64,000 nucleotides of DNA from Canna indica (Eukaryota > Streptophyta > Magnoliopsida > Zingiberales > Cannaceae). The stretch covers positions 69,379,501-69,443,500 of the forward strand of contig CP136890.1 in the NCBI GenBank assembly GCA_034359265.1, given 5' to 3'. Numbering within the stretch: the stretch's first letter is position 1; each line of letters begins with the position of its first letter. The notes beneath the pieces are model-generated. The model worked only from the letters and a program-made list of their open reading frames with translations, ran no database searches and was not told the origin of the DNA. Below, piece after piece: positions 33,383-42,599 of the stretch. Made by a program: the position numbers and the translations under genes.

Positions 33383-33665
33383 TCAAGCGTCTTCCCGAGC
33401 TTCCCCTTCCAAATTAGCCAAGTTCTCTTGGTGATCATCTCCTCCGTGAAGTTCATCTTTCATCTCCCAAATTATCATTTTCCTACACAAATCAATTAAT
33501 AATTAAAAACAATCAAAAGACTTCATAATCATATTAAACTAAATTTACCTGATTTTGTGGATTATGTGTGGAAGTGGAAGAACCGAATATACTATTGGCA
33601 TTCCTTGGAGTAGTTGGCGGTGCCAACAAAGATTGTTTGAAGTAGCTTCCTAACTCATGCTAGAT
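33383..33665 (-). pseudogene. Putative last two exons of the CACTA-encoded or chimeric transcript
   Basis: On the minus strand, a segment up to 33549 reads GSYFKQSLLAPPTTPRNANS and IFGSSTSTHNPQNQ, ending in CAG|GTAAAT. A second exon, 33383-33482, follows an acceptor (TTGTGTAG) and reads MIIWEMKDELHGGDDHQENL to a TGA stop. Low-complexity P/T/N/S sequence followed by a short acidic end resembles C-termini of CACTA TNPA/Transposase_24-like proteins, but no domain is decisive. The 5' border of the first exon is uncertain. Confidence 0.4.
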
Positions 33666-34618
33666 TTCTAATACCAATAATGTATCTTCCTTAAAGGGAA
33701 TCTACTCCACTGCATAAATTTGATAAGAAAAGCTCAACTATGATGCTATTGGAAGATATGACACAAGCAAGTTTCAATAGATGTGTTCAAAAGCAACATA
33801 TGTAATCTCTAGAATAACGAAAAATAAGGGATTGAGACACAAAAACAAGAAAGATTTTTTCTACGATATCCACAGTACCTTGGTTTATGCTTTGAGATGG
33901 AATGACATTATAAAAACTTAAGAGATACATTTGATTTCAGCTGCATGGGTCTTAGTTTTGAGGGGAACATCTTACAGCATAGCTATTCGTTTCTCATTGT
34001 TAATACAAACTTACATTTAGATGTTTACTATTGGTAGGTAATTCTATACAGGAAGATGGGGCAAGAGACTATGGTACGTACTACAAATTCTAGCCTGGTA
34101 AGAATAACTGGAATGACTTCCCTTGTCATACATTGAGTCTGATTCTCTCAAATATCCAAGAAAAACAAACAAATGGGAGCTCTCATATACTATAGAATGA
34201 CAAGTTCATACTTTAAAAAGATAATCTTAAACCTTAAAACACAATGGAAAAGGATGCTCTTCCTTTTATAGATGGTGATCAATTCAAATATCCAAGAAAA
34301 ACACTGCATTTTCAGAAATTAGGAAATACTCTAAGTGCGGCTAAAAATAAAGTGAATTGATAGTTTGTTACTAGCAATTAGAATACCACACAATATGCTA
34401 TATATCATCAGGATATATATTTCAAAATAAAACAAGTGGTGCAGCTAGGTGAAAAATAATATTGAAGCCAAGCTAAGATTTCAACCTCTCACTGGAGTTA
34501 CAGATCTCGAGCAGAAATTTGCTGCTGAATGTCAGTATTAAGATAATCCAAGTCAAGTTGGACCAAATAAAGAAGAAAAAATAGAAATTGATTCTATCAC
34601 ATTAGCAAGGAAATGAAC

Positions 34619-37143
34619 CTGATTCCTCTTATCCCCGGACATCCTAGACATTGCTTTGCCAGAAGCACTTGGAGTTGGTTCTCTGTAGATAAGATGACAA
34701 GTCTTCCCATGTCAGTTTAAATACAGATTAGGCCTTGGTGCTGGCAATCAGAACCACTGTGCAAACCAGCACATTCAACTTGCTTGAGCAAATATTCAGA
34801 TTTACAAAACAAAAAGTAAGGTTCGTAACCTAATAGACATTTTCAAGTGGTTGATGGGATACTTTTAATAATGTTCTGTCCATATAGCATATATAATAAC
34901 TCCAAGAATTATTAAGAGTACTGTAAGATAGTAATCAAGTCTGTTTCAATTAGACACTTGCAAGCATATAAACGTTTTATTATTGGAAGAAACAGTTGCT
35001 CTCAGCCAATCAGCAAATAGGAACCTTGCACATTGTGTCAAGAGAATTTTCAAAGGTTGTCGCAATCCTCATATTTAACCAACTTTAAGTTAAAGAATAT
35101 AACACTATTTTGTATCATTTCTAGTACCCACAATTTCTGGCACCATATAACAAAATTTGCTTCGCCATAAAGAGATATCATATTTGTTCTTCATTTTCCA
35201 CCTTCCATGAAGAGTTATCTTTCCATGACATCACTATTTAAACTCTTTTTTATATATAAGCCAGAAAGGCCATAATAAAAATGAAGTTAGAAATATCACA
35301 AAAAAAACTACATATATTTGTAGTATACCTTATAGAAAGGAAACCAGATGTTAATTAATTAACTATCAAATGAACATCATAAGCCCTTAGAGAGACAAAC
35401 ATTCTAAAATGCCCTCAGGTGAAAACCCCAAGCCTTTGCAACCCCAATCCCACTTGCTGCCTTTGCAACTGGATGTGTGACTCCATCCAACATGTTCTTT
35501 GATTGCTCATTTACTATAACTAGATAGGGCCTTCTACTCCCACTTACTACCATTCAACTAATATATCCTAAGTGACCTAGGATTCGACCTATTGACAACT
35601 TGATTACACATGCTCAAGCCTGAGGAAGGAACATATTACCGAGCAGATAATCGATTGGTTATGGTTCATTTGGAAGGAGTGGAACAATCGCATATGTAAT
35701 CTCAAAATCACAAATGTGTAATCACTTCTTCCACCTACTTGGAGGCATCTCATCTCTAGACCACAACCCATGCAAATATGTACCAATGAAGTAATGGGTT
35801 GTCCCTTTTTTTTCTCATAAAAGAGAAACTGACTCTAATAGAATGATGTGCAATAACTCTTAGAGTAAAAAGAATTCTTTGCACAAGAAAAAATCAGCAT
35901 GTAAAATTAACAAGCGCTTAAAGCAAAGAATCACATAATCTTATGTCTATAACTAAAATATCATCAAGCTCTAGTAATTCACAAGCTTCTTCACATTATG
36001 CAAAAGAAATACCTAGTACTTTTATCTGTCCACTTCCTGTTTGCCTCTACTTCATCACTTGAGCCTCCACTCAAAAAGAAATCATCCTCGCCAACATCTA
36101 AGGCTCCATGATCACTTGCATTTTCTACAAAGACAACATGACCAAACTTTAGATGAAATAGGTGCAAACATGTGAAATATACGTGAAACACATAACAATA
36201 GTTGATAATTAAGTGAAAGTAGATTGTAGTTTTTTCTAATTGTCTTCTATAATAATTATAAGCTGGCAATTAAGTATATTTTTTGCATCTAACTGAAATG
36301 AGTATCTTTGCTAACTTTGTATATAAGAACTTGAACAATAACTTAAAAGGAAATAATATATGAAAACCTTCCAAATCTTTTCCAGTAGCATCATCCTCAA
36401 TGAGATTGGCTTTTATCATAGCGCGTAACTTATTCCTCTTGTCAACAATATTTGCATTATCTCCACCAACAAATAGAGACACATATCTTTCATTCTTGGG
36501 AAAGAACTGCATTATAAAAGATAATGATCTAGATATAATCTTGCATGAAACTTTCGTGCTCAAAATCAATAGGACAAAATCTCTGAGAAAGTTATTTATT
36601 ACAAATTACATGACTACAAAGTCAAAGTAACAAAATGTTAGCCTAACAACTAATTTGTTGAATTCCTTTGATACCACATGTAGCCGGAGAAAGAAGATGG
36701 AGAAAAAGATTCAAATAAGAAAAAACCATAGCTTACTTTGACATAATTGAGATCTTCTCTTAATTTAGATAAATGATATGAAGTTCCCCCATTTGAAGCA
36801 TGATCAGATGTTGCACATTGTTGCTTCTCAAGCTGCTGTATCATCCTCTCTATCTTTCTCCTCTCTATTTTGAACACCGTAATCAGCTAAGAAGAGAAAG
36901 AGAAGATAAAAACTCATCCTAACAAGCAGTTAAGGAAATTGAAAGTAGAAACCATAGGTAAAAAGGTCATACAGCTATCACCTAGGTGGAATAATCAGCT
37001 TTGTGCTATCAGTTTAAGATCATTATTTTTCACATAGAAGCAAGCAATGAGAAGCAAACCCTTGAGATCTTAAGTAATAGCATAAATACATCCAAGAAGA
37101 TCAATAAACTTGAAGAAGGCTAGCATACCTGAGAGTCATCCAT
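34619..37143 (-). pseudogene. Captured EFG1-family rRNA-processing gene, 4-5 exons
   Basis: EFG1 proteins act in the nucleolus in early pre-rRNA cleavage toward 18S rRNA. Four minus-strand exons read the plant family in order: 36737-36886 (FKIERRKIERMIQQLEK.. to KLREDLNYVK), 36368-36506 (FFPKNERYVSLFVGGD, then NKLRAMIKANLIEDDATGKD), 36013-36124 (ENASDHGALDVGEDDFFLSG, then RKWTDKST), and 34619-34682 (EPTPSASGKAMSRMSGDKRN). Every junction has GT..AG and the phases agree (0, 1, 2), so the frame is open across all four. Introns were kept, so the capture was from DNA, not cDNA. The N-terminal third of the usual protein is missing. A tiny exon at 37129-37143 (ATG, MDDSQ, donor GTATGC) could supply a new start in phase. 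Expression is unknown. Confidence 0.85.
34683..36012 (-). other. Long intron between EFG1 exons 3 and 4
   Basis: 1.33 kb, starting GTATTT and ending CTACAG on the minus strand. AT-rich, with no other domain or element noticed. Confidence 0.6.
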
Positions 37144-37814
37144 TGTGACCTGCAGCTCTCATTTGATTGGTTAATGAAACAAGTTTAGTGATCTCTGATC
37201 TATCCACTAAACAAGATCAATAAACTCACAATGCAAATTAATGTCTTGGCAGGAGCACCGGACATGGCTCCGGTCGCGAAGAGCACTACCCCATCGGGCA
37301 CCAGTGCTAGAGGCGCCAGCGGATGCCGCAGCAACTGCTCGGTTGATGGGAACGCTGCCCTCTCCCTAGCGTCCACCTTCTCCTTCTCCCCCTTTCTCAC
37401 TGTCGACACGGAGCCACCATCCCTACCAGTGGACACAGATGCGAATGCAACACAAGGAGGAAAACTCCTCGAAGCATTGCGGAGGGACGGGCGACGCCAC
37501 ACCACCACAGACTCCTCTTCCCTCGTCGGATCCTAAGAAAAACTCAGATTGGTGAGATCTGCTGGAGATCAGTGAGGTTGGTGGAAAACGTTGGGCGCAG
37601 GCGGGCGGAGAAGAGGAAAAGAAAGCATACACAAAGAAGAGAAGAGGGCGAAATAAGGAGAGGCGATATTAGAAATAAATTCACAATGATTTTATTACCT
37701 AAGGAGGGAAAATGAAAAATAAATGAAAAATTAGGAGGGAAATAAATGGTTTTTAAATCTGGAATGATTTTGTTACCAATATATCATGGGAACAGTTTTC
37801 AAAACCGCTCCCAT
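37144..37814. other. GC-rich 5' part of the CACTA element
   Basis: Bases 37230-37630 are GC-rich compared with the rest of the element and hold overlapping open frames on both strands (for example 37200-37508 minus and 37231-37536 plus). None has a recognisable domain. The position upstream of the captured gene suggests a first exon, leader or promoter. Confidence 0.4.
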
Positions 37815-38479
37815 AGGGCCCGTTTGGTTTGCTAAAAAACGGGGGACTGGACTGGACATCCGCCCATGTCCCCCGTTTGGTTTGCAAAAGAAGCTTCGGG
37901 ACAAGGACTTCTCCTTGTCCGGGACAGGATTTCCACCCATTTTGGTGTACCGAGAAATTTCTCGGTACACCGAAATCGGGCGGAGGACAAGGGCTGCAAT
38001 TGTCAAAATTACCCCTTCCTTTGATCGTAGAATCGTCGGATCGAGTCGAGGTGAATACCAAAGTTGTAAATTTTCGCGTGATGAACGCGATGGTGGTGTC
38101 AGATTTCAGATTGGAAATCGTTTGGTATGATTTTTATATTTTTCGGTATTATCCTATTATTATACTTTTAGGTTAATTGAAAATTAGTTGAACACTTATT
38201 AGTTAAACTAAAACTTCTTATTGTATTAAAGTATTTGATACTATATATTAATATTTTTTTACATATTAATTAATTTTAAGATTAATTTACAAGGGTATTT
38301 TAGTCATTTGTCATATATAATACTTTGTTATAGCGAAACAAACGCAGGACAGAACGAAAAATCGTGTCCTGTTCTTGACGAAACAAACACGGTATAGCTA
38401 TTGTTCCAGGACATCTGATGTCCTGTCCTTGTCCTTGTCTGGTGTCCTGTGATGAGCAGTTTGCGAACCAAACGGGCCC
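37815..38479. mobile_element. PIF/Harbinger-like MITE containing gypsy LTR sequence
   Basis: The 665-bp element has terminal inverted repeats GGGCCCGTTTGGTTTGC and GGGCCCGTTTGGTTCGC, and a 3-bp duplication ATA (37812-37814 and 38480-38482). It splits a CACTA subterminal repeat. The interior has further short inverted repeats around gggacaaggac and caaggacagg. Bases 38030-38150 resemble 4020-4140 of a gypsy LTR. No transposase is encoded. Confidence 0.85.
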
Positions 38480-38489
38480 ATAGTATATT

Positions 38490-38740
38490 AGCTAAGGGAA
38501 TGGTTCCCAAAACCGTTCCCATACATTGACTAAGGGAACGGTTCTTTTTTGTGTTCTTATAGTATACTGGCTACGAGAACGGTTTTTAAAAACTGTTCCT
38601 ATATATTATTTAAGGGAACGGTTTCTTTTTGTGTTCCTATAGTATATTGGCTAAGGGAGCAGTTTTCAAAACCGTTCCTATAAGTGATTTATGGGAACAC
38701 TTTTTTGATCGTTCCCAAAAGTGGTGTGGCCATATAGTCA
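38490..38740. repeat. CACTA subterminal repeats, right end
   Basis: Several copies of gggaacggttttcaaaac and gttcctatagtatattggct, matching the left array. Confidence 0.85.
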
Positions 38741-38756
38741 AAATGTAGTAGTGTCA

Positions 38757-38975
38757 TTACTGGGAGTGTCTGCCTATTTTATTCTCTTAGACAATACCGA
38801 GTGCACCACATTTGAGCTTAGGTGGCCTTTTGGCTTTACATCAAGTACTCTTCAGAAGCTTGATTCCCTTAGTGCATTGAACTCTTCGTTATACGCTTGG
38901 GTCATGATAGTGCATCTTTCACGCAACATATACAGTTTTGCTTTGTGGTCAATCATCATAGTAAAATCAATGCCT
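38757..38975 (-). pseudogene. DUF1985 domain, upstream part
   Basis: On the minus strand it reads LYMLRERCTIMTQAYNEEFN then GHLSSNVVHSVLSKRIK and DTPSNE, which runs directly into the WFAFEN of the downstream part when the CACTA element and one TCA are ignored. One stop codon lies after NALRESSF and another near the end. N-terminal sequence beyond 38975 fades out. Confidence 0.6.
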
Positions 38976-39059
38976 CAATCATATTTCTGATGCACAAGGT
39001 CCTGTCCAAAGTTATCATGTTCCTTGGAAGCCATTTGCAGCACAAGCAAAAAAGAGATA

Positions 39060-39250
39060 CTAGGGCGGGATATTTTGACTTCTACCCGGGTTATACATGA
39101 CTCTCTGGGGTGTTTCGCCTTGTGGAATTCATGTCCCAGGTTGTCATGGGTTGTCAACATCTAGGGCGGGGTATGTTGCCTTTGTCCCTTGATGTTAGCA
39201 TATGGATGAGTTGTGAACGGGGTTTATCGGGTTGTTGACAACCCGTCGCG
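39060..39250. repeat. Inverted-repeat arm, left
   Basis: This stretch (for example aattcatgtcccaggttgtc, gttgtcatgggttgtc) is a diverged reverse complement of 42400-42590. The pair would form a foldback with the gypsy element in the loop. It may be the long terminal structure of the Mutator-like element. Confidence 0.6.
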
Positions 39251-39295
39251 GTGTTATCAACCCGTCGCGGTGTTATCAACCCAGGACAACCCGGT

Positions 39296-40356
39296 TGTCA
39301 TGCCCCAACTCAGGGTACGCATGACTAGCTAGGTTACGAGTCAGTACCCCGAAGCCTACCATATGCATTGACTAATAATTCTCAAAAGAACACATAAACA
39401 GGACACATCAAGTATCGACCAAAACCAACGATAATAACTTTTATTAAAAGCTCAAACCAGTTTGATAATACCAAGTTTTTAAAACACCATAAGTTTCAAA
39501 TAAAACAACTGAAAGTTTTTCCAAATAAACACTCAAGTTTTAACAGAAGAAACTCAGTGCATACATCAGACACTAACAGACACGACTACGACTAAATCCT
39601 GCTAGCTATGAGATCTGCGTCCACACCTACTCTGCTGCATGCCATGCCACCAAGCCGTACCTCACTGGTCAGGCTCTGCAAAACAACAAGAAAGGAAAAT
39701 CATGAGTTCACGAGGAACTCAGTGAACGGTTCTTTCGAACCTCAACTTAAAACCTCGGCAATCACATATATAAGGAAGTTATCAAATCACATTCCATAAA
39801 TAATCAGTGTGCCAAAATGGATGAGTGGATGAACCGGCCTCTCGGGCCCATATCCACGATGCAAATTCAACCAATAAAGGCCTACAGTATATATGGAAGG
39901 TACAATCCTTCCTCTACTTGACTCGGCCGGTCGGCCTACTCAAATCAGCCCCTATGGGCTCCTCATTTAGAGAAGTTTATACTTCGGATCCGTCAACTAG
40001 GATGGCCACTAGTTTTAGTGATCCTCCGGGTTAGGGATAGCTAGTCTCAACCCACTCAGGTCTACCGTCAGCGTGGCCTACTGACGAAATCTCATGACCT
40101 TCCGCCACCCAAGTCTAACACCTAGCGGGCCCACTGGTGCAATCTCAAGACCCTATGAACCGCTGAGTCGTGTGCTTGCCATCTGGCTAGTGACACTTCT
40201 CAGTAGACCATCAACCACGACCCAAACCAGCTGTGCCATAATGTTGTGTTTTGTATTCCAAGCATTGCCCATGTCCAACCCCTACCTTAAGGTCTTCTTG
40301 TTTTCTACTTTGAAACGCCTAGTGTATGTGTCATGTATCTAAGTTAAATGATACAA
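39296..40356 (-). repeat. Ty3/gypsy LTR, 3' part
   Basis: About 1.06 kb matching the first part of 59017-61388 (for example tggtcaggctctgcaaaac). It is broken at 40357 by a CACTA terminus. Confidence 0.85.
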
Positions 40357-40850
40357 CACTATAAGAAAATATAGCATCATCGACGGATTTATTACTAACA
40401 AATTTAATTTGTTGGTATTACTAACAAAATTACCAACGAATTAAAAATTCGATTGGTAAATTATTCTATAATTTTTTCCCCCTTCCTATTTCAGTCGACC
40501 AGAAATTTCCTTCTACTCACACATCAAAATATTACTTCCGCGCCTTATTTTTTCCAACCCTAATACCTTTTCGCGACCCGACAAATTTATTCGCAGCCGA
40601 CAAACTCCCCGCGTCTCTCTCCCCTGACAAATCCATCCGACGGCGACACCTCCCCGCTGTGATTCTCTCCCCCGACACCTTCCCGCGCGACCTCCCCCGC
40701 CGGTGGATTTCTCGTTGCAATCCTCGCTCCCCGCGCCTCTCCCTACGACACCTCCCTGCGACACCTCTTTCCCCTTCTTCGCTGTGATTCTCTCTCCCCC
40801 GACACCTCTTTCCCACGTCATGCGCTTTGGCTCCTTCTATAGCCAGATCG
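40357..40850. mobile_element. CACTA element 5' end
   Basis: It starts CACTATAAGAAAATATAGC and carries the subterminal motif ttggtattactaacaaa / accaacgaatt, the same type as at 53543. A GC-rich stretch with ccccgacacctc repeats follows (40560-40830). The other terminus is not found. Confidence 0.7.
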
Positions 40851-40868
40851 ACCAATATGCCTACCGCC

Positions 40869-40968
40869 ATGGCGCCGCTCAACCATGATCTTATCTTCCT
40901 CGTCCTCCAATTTTTGGACGAGGAGAAGTTAAAGGAGACAGTCCACAAGTTAAAGGAGGCAGTCCACA
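40869..40968 (+). pseudogene. Captured TOPLESS-type LisH exon
   Basis: From an ATG in a good context the frame reads [20 protein letters not shown] then [16 protein letters not shown]. This is the N-terminal LisH dimerisation helix of TOPLESS/TOPLESS-related corepressors, which opens with a conserved L..L(I/V)[20 protein letters not shown] block. The match stops after VHKL; a short internal repeat (gttaaaggag.cagtccac) follows, and then hAT-like MITE sequence. Only about 30 residues are captured; the CTLH and WD40 parts are absent. It sits downstream of a CACTA 5' end, so the CACTA element is the likely carrier. Confidence 0.75.
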
Positions 40969-41051
40969 GAACCAAACCTACAATGGTTGAAACCGAACCG
41001 AACCGAAAAATTTGGTTTGGTTCGGTGTGAACCGAACCATGGACAGCCCTA
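40969..41051. mobile_element. hAT-like MITE end
   Basis: The segment contains repeated ccgaaccgaac / ggtttggttcgg and ends ccatggacagcccta. Its complement, TAGGGCTGTCCATGG, looks like a hAT-type terminus. RNase H sequence resumes at 41052. Confidence 0.5.
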
Positions 41052-42049
41052 TCCGCCACCACATTGGCTTTTCCCGGGTGGTACATAATGGTGCAATCAT
41101 AGTGTTTTAAAAGTTCTAGCCACCTCCTCTGTCTGAGGTTTAGCTCCTTTTGGATAAGCAAGTACTGAAGGCTCTTGTGATCTATATAGATCTCGCAAGT
41201 CTCCCTGTACAAATAGTGCCGCCAGAGCTTCAAAGCAAAAAGCCACCGCCGCTAGCTCTAGGTCATGCGTCGAGTAGTTTCTTTCATGAACCTTCAACTG
41301 GCGAGATGCATATGCTATGACCCTACCAAACTACATCAGGACGCAGCCTAGGCCAACCCGAGAGGCATCACAGTAAACCACAAACCCTCATGAACCAAAA
41401 GGTACTGCCAATACGGGTGCTGACGTCAAGCATTCCTTGAGCTTCTGAAAGCTCGCCTAACACTTGCTGTCCCAATCAAATTTGATCTTCTTCTGGGTTA
41501 ACCGAGTCAAAGGGGCTATAATCTTGGAAAAGTTCTCCACGAATTTCCGATAGTACCCGGCCAACCCAAGAAAGCTGCGAACCTCAATCACGCTGGTTGG
41601 CCACCTCTAGTTCTGCACCGCTTCCACCTTTGTAGGGTCTACCCTTATCACGTCCTTGGACACCACATGGCCCAAAAATCCCACACTTTCCAACCAAAAT
41701 TCGCACTTAGAGAACTTGGCAAATAACTGGTGTTCTCGGAGGGTTTCCAGCACCATCGTCAAATGCTCAGAGTGTTCCTCCTCACTCTTGGAGTATACTA
41801 GGATGTCGTCAATCAAGACGATCTCAAAACAATCCAGGTACTCCTTAAATACCCTGTTCATCAGGTCCATAAAGACAGCAGGCGCATTGGTCAGGCCAAA
41901 AGATATCACTAGAAACTCAAAGTGCCCATAGCGAGTCCTGAAGATCGTCTTAGGCACATCGCAGTCCCGGATTCTCAACTGGTGGTATCCGGACCTTAAG
42001 TCTATCTTCGAAAACCATCGTGCCCCCTGCAGTTGGTCAAACAAATCGG
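41052..42049 (-). pseudogene. Ty3/gypsy reverse transcriptase and RNase H
   Basis: On the minus strand the RT runs from [20 protein letters not shown] through [20 protein letters not shown] to an intact catalytic block [10 protein letters not shown] and [15 protein letters not shown] (41607-42049). RNase H follows across frameshifts: [20 protein letters not shown], then [13 protein letters not shown] and [10 protein letters not shown] (41052-41300). The region between them (41300-41610) is degenerate but continuous. The upstream third of the RT is missing: it abuts LTR sequence at 42050. The 3' end is cut by a hAT-like MITE. Confidence 0.85.
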
Positions 42050-42394
42050 GCTGTGTGCAGCTCCCTCTTTGAGCCACACAGGTGGCTTGGGTGAGGGGTT
42101 TTATTCCCCTCATCCAATGACTCATTTGCCCCTGACTTAACTTGACTTATACGTGGTTCGATCTGAGTCCAATTCAGACTCCGATCCTATCCGCACTCAT
42201 GAGTCGAACTCGAATTAATAAGACATCATAAGCAAGAAAGGAAATAACCACTGAATCAATTTAACTTCATATTTCCATGGGTCGGGTTATACCTTCTACT
42301 CGAGGTGAATCCTGCGGCTCGACCCGGCTAACTTTCGATTCGGTGCGCTGCACCAAAAATAAAATTTTATATTAGAAAATTTTTCGGGTCTTAA
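42050..42394 (-). repeat. Ty3/gypsy LTR, 5' part
   Basis: It matches 61040-61388, including the stretch around ctcatccaatgactcatttg and the end caaaaataaaattttatatt. It is joined directly to RT at 42049, an internal deletion. Confidence 0.75.
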
Positions 42395-42399
42395 CCGGT

Positions 42400-42590
42400 A
42401 ACAACCCGTTCATTTCCCAACATCAAGGAACAAAGTCAACACATCCTCTCTATATGTCGACAACCCATGACAACCCGGGACATGAATTTCACACTAATTC
42501 TAGAGTGGGTTATACTCATGCCACCACCAACCCAGGAACACCCGAAAAACCCTAACAATCCGAAAATCCCTAAACAACCCAGGAAGAACC
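42400..42590. repeat. Inverted-repeat arm, right
   Basis: Counterpart of 39060-39250, with gacaacccatgacaacccgg and gacatgaatttcacac. Confidence 0.6.
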
Positions 42591-42599
42591 GAAAAAATG

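Larger units (their letters stand above)
32630..38753. mobile_element. CACTA transposon carrying host exons (Pack-CACTA)
   Basis: The 6124-bp element begins CACTACAACATTTTTG and ends caaaatgtagtagtg, flanked by the 3-bp target duplication TCA (32627-32629 and 38754-38756). Removing it reconnects the DUF1985 reading frame across the site, which supports the borders. Both ends carry arrays of a subterminal motif. Inside, on the minus strand, are four exons of an EFG1-family gene, two exons that look like the element's own 3' coding end, and a nested PIF-like MITE (37815-38479). I see no TNP2-type transposase core, so it is probably non-autonomous. Confidence 0.9.
39296..42394 (-). mobile_element. 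Rearranged Ty3/gypsy element with target duplication
   Basis: The outer ends are tgtcatgccccaactcaggg on the left and a decayed gggtcttaa on the right, flanked by CCGGT on both sides (39291-39295 and 42395-42399). In minus orientation it consists of the LTR start (42394-42050), RT and RNase H (42049-41052), a foreign insert (41051-40357) and the LTR end (40356-39296). Gag, protease, integrase and most of both LTRs are gone, so at least two deletions occurred after insertion. Confidence 0.8.

Noticed and set aside
37200..37536. Protein-coding gene in the GC-rich segment
   Set aside because: Overlapping frames on both strands with no motif and no splice-consistent extension; GC content alone explains the lack of stops.
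37815..38479. Open frames of 77-115 codons in the MITE
   Set aside because: They overlap in several frames and lie across terminal inverted repeats and an LTR-derived segment.
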